Shown piece by piece: positions 51,207 through 59,037 of a DNA stretch of 64,000 bases. Position 1 is the stretch's first letter; each line of letters opens with the position of its first letter. The position numbers and the translations under genes are program-made. The notes under the pieces were generated by a model. That model ran no database searches. It was given only the letters and a program-made list of their open reading frames with translations, and had not been told where the DNA came from. The DNA comes from Candidatus Leptofilum gracile. GTDB taxonomy: Bacteria; Chloroflexota; Anaerolineae; Promineifilales; Promineifilaceae. The stretch covers positions 682,001-746,000 of the forward strand of contig JADJOJ010000010.1 in the NCBI GenBank assembly GCA_016713825.1. The letters are read 5' to 3'.

Positions 51207-51936
51207 CGGCTTTGTGCCGCTGGTGGCCCTGGTGGTGGTGTACGACTGGTGGCGGCGCAAGGGGGCGCGGCGGCAGGTCTTTTGGGCGGCGGTGGTGATG
51301 AACGGCATCATTTTGCCGCCCGCCGCCTGGTGGATGGCCCGCAGCTGGCGGCTCAACCAGGATTTGTTCTACTTCAATCCGGTGGTAGAGGGGCACCGCA
51401 TCATCCAAAATCCATTTTACGATTACCAATTTTGGCCCCACATGATCGATTTTTATCAATCGGTTTGGGGTGGTTTGTTTGTGACCTGGTGGGCTCATTT
51501 TGGCTGGGTAGATACGCCGCTGCCGCCGTGGGTGTACCATTTGCTGCGCGTTTTAACCGGGCTGGCCATTGCCGGGTTGGTCTGGAAATTGGGGCGAGGG
51601 TGGCGGAAACGGCCGTCCTTTCCCCAATGGCAAGCGGGGCAGCGTATGGCCCCGCTCGGCGTCTGGCTCTTCCTGGCGCTGACGCTGTTGGTGCCCGTGC
51701 TGCTGCTGCAACTGTACGATTTGACGTTTTGGTGGGAATATGGCAACGGGCGTGGCTTGCAGGGGCGGTACTGGCTGGGCACGGTGGTGCCCATGCTTAC
51801 CTTCTTTGTCCTGGGGCTGCTTTTTTGGCTGCCAAAACGATGGCAGCCTGCCGCCCATTGGTCCCTGCGTGTGGGTATGGTGCTGTTTAATTTTGTTTCG
51901 CTGCTGGGCTACATTTTGCCCCGGTACTATTTGTGA
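51139..51936 (+). CDS. DUF2142/PMT-like membrane protein, 3' part in the next frame
   Basis: The remainder of the same gene, about 265 residues: GKTAVFIGLTFAAAFLIKPT, DWWRRKGARRQVFWAAVVMN, WARSWRLNQ-like loop, WWAHFGWVDTPLPPWVYHLL and a closing pair of helices (FLGYILPRYYL-like end LLGYILPRYYL). The motif order agrees with the second half of DUF2142-like proteins. Unlike the other paralogues it ends without the sandwich domain, which instead is the whole of the next gene 12 bases on. This suggests a split of the usual GT-sandwich pair. Confidence 0.72.
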   Translation: MGKTAVFIGLTFAAAFLIKPTINGFVPLVALVVVYDWWRRKGARRQVFWAAVVMNGIILPPAAWWMARSWRLNQDLFYFNPVVEGHRIIQNPFYDYQFWPHMIDFYQSVWGGLFVTWWAHFGWVDTPLPPWVYHLLRVLTGLAIAGLVWKLGRGWRKRPSFPQWQAGQRMAPLGVWLFLALTLLVPVLLLQLYDLTFWWEYGNGRGLQGRYWLGTVVPMLTFFVLGLLFWLPKRWQPAAHWSLRVGMVLFNFVSLLGYILPRYYL

Positions 51937-51948
51937 GCGAGTGAAAGG

Positions 51949-53679
51949 TTGAAACGTCAATCTCCAATCTCCAATCTCCACTCTCCCTGGCGCGTTACGG
52001 CCGTTCTTGCCCTGCTCTTCATGCTGCTGTTGGTTTTTGGCCATTGGCGCAGCACGGCAGCAGCAGCGCAGGTGCAGGTGCCGATGTTTTATGATGCCCA
52101 TTATCTTTTTCCGCGCCCCTGGACCCAGGCGCAGGAAGTGCCCGGTGTGCCGGAGCCGTTCCCGGTGGCTTTTTACGGGCCAAACACCGTTAGCCAAACG
52201 TTTGTGAGCGGGGCCAATCACTTAACGGCCGTTGAGCTCTGGCTGCGGGCTTCACAAGCGGGTTCCATCACCGTGACCCTGTCTGACGAAAGCGGCCCGC
52301 GTTACGAAGGCCAGCTTGATGCGGCCAACCCAGACGGTGGCTACGTGCGTTTCACCTTCCCCACGATTCAGGCGGCGGAAGGGCGCACTTTCCAGGTCAC
52401 CCTGGCCGCGCCGGAGGCCACGCAGGGCAATCCGGCGATCACCCGCGCGGTGGGCGGTGACCGGTTGGGCGGCCGTTTTTTGCTGAACGAATATGCCCGA
52501 CCAGGTAACCTGGAGCTGCGCAGCTACGTGACGGGAACGGCCGTTTTCGATGCGCTCGGTGAACAATTGCTGCCAGACCTTTTCCGAGAGCGGCTGCGCC
52601 AGTACAAACCAACGCTTTTCAAAGGCCAAACCTTTGCCGCGCTGTTGGCGCTGACCGGGTTGTTAACCGTGGCGCTGTTTGTCTGGCTGCTGGCGGGGCG
52701 GCTCCGGCCGGGTGGTGGCTGGCTGCTGGCTGGCTTGCTGCTGGGCGGGTTGGGCTGGCAGCTTGGCGCGGGCCGGGTTTATCTGCCCATTTTTCAACCA
52801 AATGAATCGTTGGCGGCGGTTACGGCCGCTGCCCCACCAGCCAATCGCCAGAATTTGCGCGTAGTCAATGATTTAACCGCCATTTTGTGGACCGCCGAAC
52901 GGCTGCCCGAAAAGCGTTTTGTCACGACAGAACTGGGCGACTATCCAGCCATTCGCGTGCCCGCCGACTCTGCCCTGGAATATCCGGTGACGCTGCCGCT
53001 GAACGGCCGTTTGCAAACCGGCCTGCAAGCAGGGGGCGAGGGGTCGCTCTTGATGGCCGTCGAATTTAACGGGGAACGGGTAAGCGAAACGGCCGTTGCC
53101 GCTGGTGATGCACCCCGCTGGTTAGAAATTGACCTTGCGCCGTGGCAGGGCCAGGGCGGCATTTTGCGCCTGGTTGCGCAGCCCGTATCTGGCACGCCAG
53201 ACGGCCTTTGGCTGATGCCGCAGCTGTTGGCCAGCCATGATTGGCTGCTAAGTGATCTGCCAGAAACGGCCGTTGCCGCTGGCCATCGTTTAGGCGATGA
53301 CATTGTTTTGCTGGGTTATTCCGTGGAACCGGCCGCGCCCCAGCCGCAAGATGTGGTGACGGTGACGTTGTACTGGCGGGGGGAACGGCCGTTGTCGGCC
53401 AACGCCACCGTGTTTGTTCATGCGCTGAACGGGGCGGGTGAACTGGCGGCCCAAAGCGATGGCCAGCCGGTGCAGAACAGTTACCCGCTGGTTAACTGGC
53501 CCGCCGGGGTCACTGTTGCCGACAGGCACCAGTTTGTCTGGCCGTCGGCTGAGGCGCTCAGCCAGCTTGCTGTGGGGATGTATGACCCGGTGACGCTGGC
53601 CCGCCTGCCCGTGCAAAATCCCGATGGCACCATCGATGCCAATGGCCAGGCGCTGCTGCCATTGCTGGAGATGCCATGA
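51949..53679 (+). CDS. Membrane-anchored beta-sandwich protein without a transferase module
   Basis: 576 residues. The frame starts at TTG 51949 and its first codons (RQSPISNLHSP) come from the CAATCTC repeat; the true start is uncertain. A signal-anchor helix spans about 20-35. A first beta domain follows (about 60-200: HLTAVELWLRASQAGSITVT), then two membrane helices (about 225-280: LLALTGLLTVALFVWLLAG), a second beta domain (about 330-440), and the locus-wide C-terminal sandwich (about 450-570: VVTVTLYWRGERPLSANATV ... QLAVGMYDPVTLARLPV). No acidic GT-C motif is present. It may act with the preceding DUF2142-like protein, supplying the sandwich domain in trans. ATGA coupling to the flippase gene. 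Confidence 0.78.
   Translation: MKRQSPISNLHSPWRVTAVLALLFMLLLVFGHWRSTAAAAQVQVPMFYDAHYLFPRPWTQAQEVPGVPEPFPVAFYGPNTVSQTFVSGANHLTAVELWLRASQAGSITVTLSDESGPRYEGQLDAANPDGGYVRFTFPTIQAAEGRTFQVTLAAPEATQGNPAITRAVGGDRLGGRFLLNEYARPGNLELRSYVTGTAVFDALGEQLLPDLFRERLRQYKPTLFKGQTFAALLALTGLLTVALFVWLLAGRLRPGGGWLLAGLLLGGLGWQLGAGRVYLPIFQPNESLAAVTAAAPPANRQNLRVVNDLTAILWTAERLPEKRFVTTELGDYPAIRVPADSALEYPVTLPLNGRLQTGLQAGGEGSLLMAVEFNGERVSETAVAAGDAPRWLEIDLAPWQGQGGILRLVAQPVSGTPDGLWLMPQLLASHDWLLSDLPETAVAAGHRLGDDIVLLGYSVEPAAPQPQDVVTVTLYWRGERPLSANATVFVHALNGAGELAAQSDGQPVQNSYPLVNWPAGVTVADRHQFVWPSAEALSQLAVGMYDPVTLARLPVQNPDGTIDANGQALLPLLEMP
51958..51986. repeat. CAATCTC tandem words at a gene start
   Basis: Three CAATCTC units followed by CACTCTCC, with no inverted partner nearby. 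It lies at the 5' end of the 51949 gene and is translated if the TTG start is used. Confidence 0.65.
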
Positions 53680-54935
53680 TCTTGCGGCTCCGCTCTTTGC
53701 TGCGCTCCCCAGACACCCGTGACGGCGTCATCATGACCGCCGCGACTGTGCTGGCTGGCGGCTTTGATTACCTGGTGCTGGTGGTGGCGGGTGTGCTGCT
53801 CTCCGACCCGGCGGCGATTGCTTTTTTAGCGGTCATGAACCTGCTGAAGATTGCCGAGCAGGTCACCTGGGTCATTCGCAACGTGGTGGCCTATTACACC
53901 GCAGAGCTGGCGGTGCAGGCCGAGGCCCAAACGCGGATTGGTCAGTTTGTGCGCGGCCGCTGGCGCTGGGCCTGGCGCTGGGGGCTGCTGGTGGCGCTGC
54001 TGTTTGGCCTGGCTGCCCCGCTTACCAATCGGCTGATCAACGCCAATTCAACGGCGGCGGTGGTGGCTGCCGGGCTGGCGCTGCTCTTCTTTTTTGTGCG
54101 CCCGGTGACTGATGGCACGCTGCAAGGCACGCAGAATTTTTTGGGGCTGGGCAGTGTGGTGGTGTTGCAGGCGGTGCTGCGGTTTGGGCTAACGGCCGTT
54201 CTCATCTGGGCTGGATTAGAGCTGGTTGGTGCGGTCCTGGCGTTGCCTTTGGCCAGCGGCCTGGCGCTGCTGCTGGCTTTGTGGCTGCTGCGTCATTACT
54301 TGCGTGAACAGCCCGTCCTGGAATCGCCCAAGATCAGCTTTAGCTATTCAGCCATCACCCTGGTCGGTTTACTGGCGTTTGCCGTGCTGGTTTACAGCGA
54401 CGCCATCCTGGTGAACCGGCTGTTTGCCGAAACGGCCGCTGCCCAATACACCCCGGTCAACGTTTTGGCCCGGATCAACCTGTTTGTGCCGGTTGCCCTG
54501 GGCATGGTGCTGTTCCCCAAGGCGACACAGCGCCAGGCGCTGGGCCAGGATGCCCGGCCCATGCTGCTGCTGGCCCTGGCCGCCACGCTGCTGCCGGGAT
54601 TGATCCTGACGGCCCTGTTTTTCTTGTTCCCCGGCTGGATTGTGGCGCTCGTTTTTCGGGGGCAGTATGCCAACCCTGGCCTGCTGCTGGGCTGGATCGG
54701 TTTGGCCACGACGCTGTTTGCCGGGGTGAACATCTGGCTGAACTATGCGTTATCGTTGGGGAGACGGCCGTTTGTCTTCGTGCTGGCAATCATTGCGGTG
54801 GCCCAAATAACGGCCGTGCTGCTGCTCCACCACACCTTGCTGACCATTGCCTGGGTTCTGCTCGCTTCTGGTTTGACGGCTAACCTGGCCGGAGCCTTGC
54901 TTCTGCTGCGTCCAACGCAGGCCAATCGTAGCTGA
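53676..54935 (+). CDS. Wzx/MOP-superfamily lipid-linked polysaccharide flippase
   Basis: 419 residues with about twelve hydrophobic segments and no soluble domain. Features of the polysaccharide-exporter branch of the MOP superfamily are TAATVLAGGFDYLVLVVAGV at the first helix, LAVMNLLKIAEQVTWVIRNV, QGTQNFLGLGSVVVLQAVLR and VNVLARINLFVPVALGMVLF, which echoes the common 'YSVALKIVxF' face of Wzx proteins. Its job would be to move a lipid-linked glycan across the membrane. It starts in ATGA overlap with the sandwich protein and stands upstream of a GT2, so it fits a glycan-export operon. Confidence 0.87.
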   Translation: MILRLRSLLRSPDTRDGVIMTAATVLAGGFDYLVLVVAGVLLSDPAAIAFLAVMNLLKIAEQVTWVIRNVVAYYTAELAVQAEAQTRIGQFVRGRWRWAWRWGLLVALLFGLAAPLTNRLINANSTAAVVAAGLALLFFFVRPVTDGTLQGTQNFLGLGSVVVLQAVLRFGLTAVLIWAGLELVGAVLALPLASGLALLLALWLLRHYLREQPVLESPKISFSYSAITLVGLLAFAVLVYSDAILVNRLFAETAAAQYTPVNVLARINLFVPVALGMVLFPKATQRQALGQDARPMLLLALAATLLPGLILTALFFLFPGWIVALVFRGQYANPGLLLGWIGLATTLFAGVNIWLNYALSLGRRPFVFVLAIIAVAQITAVLLLHHTLLTIAWVLLASGLTANLAGALLLLRPTQANRS

Positions 54936-55017
54936 CGCGGCGCGTGGATGTTGGTTCCCACGTCTGACACCCGGTATACTTGGGCTCTTGTCTGTACCCT
55001 AATCAGGATTAAGCTTT

Positions 55018-55914
55018 GTGATCGATTGTTCAATTGGCATTACCGCTTATAACGAAGCGGCTAATATTGGGAACCTGCTGGAGCACATTCTTGAGCAGCG
55101 CCTGGAAACAGTGGCTGTGCAAGAAATTATCGTGGTGGCCAGCGGCTGTACCGACCAAACAGAAGCGATCGTGCAAAAATTTATGGGGCGCGACGGCCGT
55201 ATTCGCCTTCTGTCCCAACCCCGGCGCGAGGGCAAAGCGTCGGCGATGAACCTGTTTATCCGCGAGGCCGCCAACGACGTGATGATTTTGTGCAGCGCCG
55301 ATTTGCAGCCGGAGGCAACGGCCGTTGAGCACCTCGTCGCCCCCTTTGCCGATCCAGAAGTGGGCATGACTGGCTGCCATCCCGTGCCGGTAAACGACCC
55401 AGAAACGTTTATGGGTTTTGCCGTGCATTTACAATGGAAATTACACCACGCTCTCAACATGTCTGGTGGGTTTAAGGGGGGCGAGATGGTTGGGTTTCGC
55501 CGCTTGTTTACCCGGATTCCGTACCATACGGCCGTTGACGAAGCCAGCGTGGAACCGATTGTGCGCGGCCAGGGCTACAAAGTGCAGTACTGCCCCGACG
55601 CCATCGTTTACAACAAAGGGCCGGAAAACGTCGCCGACTTTTTACGCCAGCGGCGGCGGATTTATGCGGGGCATCTGGAGCTGGCCAGCGTGCTTGGCTA
55701 CAAAGTCAGCACCATGTCTGGCGGCAATATTGTGGCCCTGCTGCTGAAAAATATCGATTGGCGGCCCAGGCAGCTCATCTGGACGGCGGCGGTGATTGGG
55801 TTGGAGGTGTACGGCCGTTTCCTGGGCAAACGCGACTTCAAAAACCGCAAAGACCATACCGTTTGGGAGATCGCTACCACCACCAAAGAACTCTCACCAA
55901 CGAAAGAATCTTAA
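55018..55914 (+). CDS. GT2-family glycosyltransferase
   Basis: 298 residues; GTG start with AGGA upstream. GT-A motifs: CSIGITAYNEAANIGNLLEH (about 4-23), EIIVVASGCTDQTEAIV, QPRREGKASAMNLFIREAAN (the 'GKxxAxN' loop) and VMILCSADLQPEATAVEHLV with the DLQ metal-site equivalent. GGFKGGEMVGFRRLFTRIPY and QRRRIYAGHLELASVLGYKV follow in place of the Q(Q/R)xRW box. It resembles enzymes that elongate surface glycans. A hydrophobic stretch near 250-275 may contact the membrane. It is separated from the radical SAM gene by an inverted repeat. Confidence 0.87.
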   Translation: MIDCSIGITAYNEAANIGNLLEHILEQRLETVAVQEIIVVASGCTDQTEAIVQKFMGRDGRIRLLSQPRREGKASAMNLFIREAANDVMILCSADLQPEATAVEHLVAPFADPEVGMTGCHPVPVNDPETFMGFAVHLQWKLHHALNMSGGFKGGEMVGFRRLFTRIPYHTAVDEASVEPIVRGQGYKVQYCPDAIVYNKGPENVADFLRQRRRIYAGHLELASVLGYKVSTMSGGNIVALLLKNIDWRPRQLIWTAAVIGLEVYGRFLGKRDFKNRKDHTVWEIATTTKELSPTKES

Positions 55915-55937
55915 TGGCTTTCGGATAGGTTAGAGGC

Positions 55938-55985
55938 GTGAAACGTGATGCGTGAAACGTGATTTTCTCACGCATCACGTTTCAT
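55938..55985. repeat. 18-bp inverted repeat, copy 2 of the GTGAAACGTGATGCGTGA element
   Basis: Left arm 55938-55955, right arm 55968-55985, 17 of 18 pairs. It uses the same words as the 49705 element. It fills most of the 97-base gap before the radical SAM gene and ends 27 bases before its start. Confidence 0.8.
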
Positions 55986-56011
55986 GAAATCCAAAGCCTT
56001 CAAAAAACTTT

Positions 56012-57118
56012 ATGAAATCAATGTTAGGCGTGCTCACACGCATCCCCTTATTCAAAACGTATCGGCGCTTTGGCTGGCCCAAAATGCTGCCGCTCAACAT
56101 TACCCTCTCGCCCTCGCCCAAGTGCAACTCCCGCTGCCTCACCTGCAACATCTGGATGAAGCGGGAAAACGAGCTTAACCTGGACGAGTGGGACAAGGTG
56201 CTCGCCTCCCTGGGCAAAGCGCCCTACTGGTTCACCATCAGCGGCGGTGAACCGCTCATGTACCCGCACGTGGTGGAGCTGGCCAAGCTGGCCTACAAAC
56301 ATTGCCAGCCGGGCATCATCAACATCCCCACCAACGGCATCCTCAAAAGCGGCCCGGAGCGGGTGCGTGAGATTCTGGAATATTGCACCGATTCGCAGCT
56401 CATCATCAACCTGTCGCTGGATGGCGTGGGTGAAAAGCACGACTTCATTCGCGGCGTGGCGGGCAACTTTGAGAAGTTTGAGGAGCGGCTGGAACAATAC
56501 CTGGCGCTGCGCGACGAGTTCCCCAACCTGGCCGTGGGCATTCACTCCGTCGTTTCTGTCTTCAGCGTGGGGCATCTGGACGAGCTCATCACCTATGCCG
56601 AAAATTCCCGCGCCGACCAGTTCATCACCGAGATTGCCGAGCCGCGCGTGGAGCTAGACACGGTAGGCCTGCCCATCACGCCCAGTCCAGAACAGTATGC
56701 CGAGGCGATTGACAAGCTCATCGCCTACGTCAACAGCAAGCGGTACAAAGGCGTCTCCAGAATTACCGAGGCGTTCCGGGTGGAGTATTACCAGCTGGTG
56801 AAGCGCATTTTGGACGAACAAGACCAGGTGATTGGCTGCTACGCGGGCTGGGCCAGCGCCCAAATTTACGCCGATGGCACCGTCTGGCCCTGCTGCGTGC
56901 GCGCCGACGATCTGGGTAACCTGCGCGAGCACAACTACGATTTCAAGGAAATCTGGTTTGGCGAGAAGATTAAAGAAGTGCGCCGCTCGATTTACGAAAA
57001 AGAGTGCCACTGCCCGTTGGCCAACGCCAGCTACACCAACATGCTCATGGACGTGCCCACGGCCAGCCGGGTAGCGGCCAAGGTAATCACGCCGGATTCG
57101 ATTCAGGTAAGGAGTTAA
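56012..57118 (+). CDS. Radical SAM/SPASM-domain protein
   Basis: 368 residues. The cluster motif C38-x3-C42-x2-C45 (PKCNSRCLTC) binds the SAM-cleaving 4Fe-4S cluster. ISGGEPLMYP is the SAM-binding GGEP box, INLSLDGVGEKHD the next strand, and a SPASM-type C-terminus (GCYAGWASAQIYADGTVWPC then CC..., and ECHCPLANAS) gives extra cluster ligands. The family includes enzymes that modify peptides or sugars and Pqq/SPASM proteins of surface-polysaccharide loci. No precursor-like peptide is clear nearby; the 95-residue Cys-containing product downstream is a candidate partner by position only. The gene has no ACGGCCGT copy. ATG 56012 or 56021 may start it. Confidence 0.9.
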   Translation: MKSMLGVLTRIPLFKTYRRFGWPKMLPLNITLSPSPKCNSRCLTCNIWMKRENELNLDEWDKVLASLGKAPYWFTISGGEPLMYPHVVELAKLAYKHCQPGIINIPTNGILKSGPERVREILEYCTDSQLIINLSLDGVGEKHDFIRGVAGNFEKFEERLEQYLALRDEFPNLAVGIHSVVSVFSVGHLDELITYAENSRADQFITEIAEPRVELDTVGLPITPSPEQYAEAIDKLIAYVNSKRYKGVSRITEAFRVEYYQLVKRILDEQDQVIGCYAGWASAQIYADGTVWPCCVRADDLGNLREHNYDFKEIWFGEKIKEVRRSIYEKECHCPLANASYTNMLMDVPTASRVAAKVITPDSIQVRS

Positions 57119-57171
57119 TGGGACGCGGATAAACGCGGATGACGCAGATTTTTCTCTGCGCTTCCGCGTTG
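57119..57171. repeat. GACGCGGAT-type short repeat, copy 2
   Basis: Shares TGGGACGCGGATAAACGCGG-type words with the 9311 element and, like it, directly follows a stop codon. The right half (TCTGCGCTTCCGCG) is partly complementary to the left half, so it can fold and may end the transcript. Confidence 0.55.
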
Positions 57172-57254
57172 AAAAGTGAGGAGTGAGCATCCTCAGATGC
57201 GAACGCCCCAACTCAACGCGCTAAGAAAGCGCGGCTACGATTAGAGGGTTTCTG

Positions 57255-57542
57255 ATGTCGTTTGATTGGCTGAATAAATTTCACAAGGATATGGAAAAAC
57301 CGGCCGACTATGCCGAAAAGACGCTGGCACAGTACCGGCTGGGGATGAAAGCCAAAGGCTCCATCGCGGGGGTGGCCATTGTGGTGGATGAAGATGGCTG
57401 TGAAGCGTGCCAGGCCCTGCCTGCGGCTGCCGTCTACCACCCAGATGAAGCGCCGCATTTGCCGCTGCCGGAATGCAGCAAAGGTCGAAACTGCCGCTGC
57501 GTGTATCGCCCCGTGATGACCTATCAAAAAAATGATGATTGA
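57255..57542 (+). CDS. Small Cys-rich protein, possible zinc-binding MuF-like fragment
   Basis: 95 residues with ATG preceded by AGAGGG. The N-terminal half is helical and charged (SFDWLNKFHKDMEKPADYAE). The second half has GCEACQALPAAAVYHPDEAP, then LPECSKGRNCRCVYRPVM: two Cys in CxxC spacing, then C-x6-C-x-C. The 'CxxC...A..Y.P...P.LP...NCRC...P' order resembles the metal-binding tail of phage MuF/SPP1 gp7-like proteins, but no phage genes are near. The fold may simply be a small zinc domain. Function unknown. It sits between the radical SAM gene and an SDR gene, each separated by repeats. Confidence 0.65.
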   Translation: MSFDWLNKFHKDMEKPADYAEKTLAQYRLGMKAKGSIAGVAIVVDEDGCEACQALPAAAVYHPDEAPHLPLPECSKGRNCRCVYRPVMTYQKNDD

Positions 57543-57547
57543 AAATT

Positions 57548-57615
57548 TTTTGGCCACAGAGATCACCGAGGATTTAGAGAAAAAACTCTGTGTTCTCTGC
57601 GCTCTCTGCGGTGAA
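57548..57615. repeat. CACAGAG/CTCTGTG inverted repeat
   Basis: CACAGAGATCACCGAGGATT-type words on the left and ACTCTGTGTTCTCTGCGCTC plus TCTGCGGTG on the right are largely complementary. Related CACAGAG words are translated inside the 11673 gene (12375-12420). Confidence 0.6.
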
Positions 57616-57623
57616 AAATCCCT

Positions 57624-58622
57624 ATGAAAATAGTTGTTACGGGCGCGACAGGATTTGTGGGTGGGGCGCTGGTGCGGGCGTTGCTGGCTGAGGGGCAGGC
57701 TGTGCTGGGGGTGAAACGGCCACTTCGGCACCGCTCAGTGCAGGCGTCTTCCCCCCCTCCCACTTTGCAACACCCCAACCTCACCTGGGCCTCCGCCGAC
57801 GTCACCGATTCCGCCAGCCTGCGCGGCTTGTTTGCCGGGGCCGATTGGCTCATCCACGCCGCCGGGATGCTGGGGCAGGCGGGCGTACCGGAAAGCGCCT
57901 ACTACAAGCTGCACGAGCAGGGCACCAACAACGTGCTCACCGAGGCGCAGCAGGCAGGCGTGGGGCGCATTTTGTACGTCAGCAGTCCGGGCGTGCTAGG
58001 CCCGGTCAGCGGCCCACCCGCCGACGAAACCGCGCCGCTGGCCCCCAGCAATCCGTACGAGCGCAGCAAGGCGGCGGCGGAGATGGTGGCCCAGGTACAC
58101 GCCAAAGCGGGTTTGCCCGTCATCATTGCCCGGCCAGAATTTATTTACGGGCCGACCGATTTGCACGTGTTGGGCTTGTTCCGGGCGGTGCGCAACGGCC
58201 GTTTCTTCACCATCGACGGCGGCCAGTACACCTGCCATCCCACCTACATTGACGACGCGGTGGCGGGGGTGCTGTTGGCTTTGCGGAACGGCCGTCCTGG
58301 CCACATCTACCACATCACCGGCCCCCAACCGGTCACCTTCCGTGAACTGGGGCAGACGATTGCCGCCGCGCTCGGCGTGCCGCCGCCCAAGCTCAATCTG
58401 CCGCGCTGGCTGGCCTGGCTGGGCGCGGCGGCGTTGGAAATTGGCCTGGGGTTGCTCAAAAAACAGCCGCCGCTCAGCCGCACCGGCGTCGCCTTTTTTA
58501 GCGAGGACCGTTGTTTTTCCTGGCAAAAAGCGCACAACGAGCTGGGTTACACCCCCCAATTCGACCTGGCACGGGGCGTAGCGGAAACGGTGGCCTGGTA
58601 TCGGGAAAATGGATTGGTGTGA
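57624..58622 (+). CDS. Extended SDR: NAD-dependent epimerase/dehydratase-like enzyme
   Basis: 332 residues. The Rossmann start is MKIVVTGATGFVGGALVRAL (GxxGxxG at 7-13). D-type cofactor contacts and VTDSASLRGLFAGADWLIHA AG-type strand follow, then catalytic residues in PYERSKAAAEMV (YxxxK) and RPEFIYGPTDLHVLG with HPTYIDDAVAGVLLAL, the standard extended-SDR layout. Relatives act on nucleotide sugars, flavonols or sterols. Given the cluster, a nucleotide-sugar substrate is the likeliest reading. The C-terminal hydrophobic patch (PRWLAWLGAAALEIGLGLLK) is seen in several family members of this subgroup. Confidence 0.88.
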   Translation: MKIVVTGATGFVGGALVRALLAEGQAVLGVKRPLRHRSVQASSPPPTLQHPNLTWASADVTDSASLRGLFAGADWLIHAAGMLGQAGVPESAYYKLHEQGTNNVLTEAQQAGVGRILYVSSPGVLGPVSGPPADETAPLAPSNPYERSKAAAEMVAQVHAKAGLPVIIARPEFIYGPTDLHVLGLFRAVRNGRFFTIDGGQYTCHPTYIDDAVAGVLLALRNGRPGHIYHITGPQPVTFRELGQTIAAALGVPPPKLNLPRWLAWLGAAALEIGLGLLKKQPPLSRTGVAFFSEDRCFSWQKAHNELGYTPQFDLARGVAETVAWYRENGLV

Positions 58623-58649
58623 TTTTTGGCTGGCTGTTAAATTGCAATT

Positions 58650-58738
58650 AAAAGTATGCGAGTTTGCGAGTGGCAAGTTGGCAACTCACAGATTGAGAGG
58701 TTGACTAGCCACTAGTCACCAACCGCTAACAACAAACA
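58650..58738. repeat. Degenerate GAGTTTGCGAGTGGC-type repeat
   Basis: GCGAGTTTGCGAGTGGCAAG, GTTGGCAACTC and CTAGCCACTAGTCACCAACC words with weak complementarity fill the gap upstream of the methyltransferase-like gene. No promoter is evident. Confidence 0.4.
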
Positions 58739-58740
58739 TT

Positions 58741-59037
58741 ATGCTGAAATCACTTTCGATTAAAGAACTTTACGTGCCCGCTCTGGCGGAAGGCGAGGGC
58801 GTGGGCACGGCGTATGAATATTTTGCCAAGCGGCTGGTGCTGGCCCGCTGGCTGAAAAGTCAGCCCAAACCTTTGCGGGTGCTGATTGCTGGCTTGCCGG
58901 AAAAATACGGCAGCAGCCTGGACTTTTTGCAGCTGGCGCAGGAACTGGGCGCGGCGGTTACGGTGGTGGATGAACGGCCGTCTGCCCTGCAAAGCTGCAA
59001 CATTCTCTGGCGGCGGCGCAAAAGGTGGGGTGGTTAA
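58741..59037 (+). CDS. Methyltransferase-like protein, 5' part, frameshifted
   Basis: The first about 88 residues are coherent: KELYVPALAEGEGVGTAYEY (family N-terminus), PLRVLIAGLPEKYGSSLDFL (degenerate AdoMet motif I) and LGAAVTVVDERPSALQSCNI (motif II). Then the frame runs into WRRRKRWGG and a stop. The expected continuation, LAAAQKVGWLTAVSPQLIPV, is found one frame back from 59007. One missing base near 59005-59007 (CTC|CTG) would join them. Confidence 0.7.
   Translation: MLKSLSIKELYVPALAEGEGVGTAYEYFAKRLVLARWLKSQPKPLRVLIAGLPEKYGSSLDFLQLAQELGAAVTVVDERPSALQSCNILWRRRKRWGG

Noticed and set aside
54936..55017. tRNA gene in the gap before the GT2 gene
   Set aside because: No cloverleaf or TTC-box could be formed. 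The gap holds only a GGTATACT -10-like word and a GTG start region.
57255..57542. Prophage remnant, suggested by the MuF-like Cys pattern
   Set aside because: No other phage gene, integrase or attachment site is present; the resemblance is limited to a few Cys and Pro positions.
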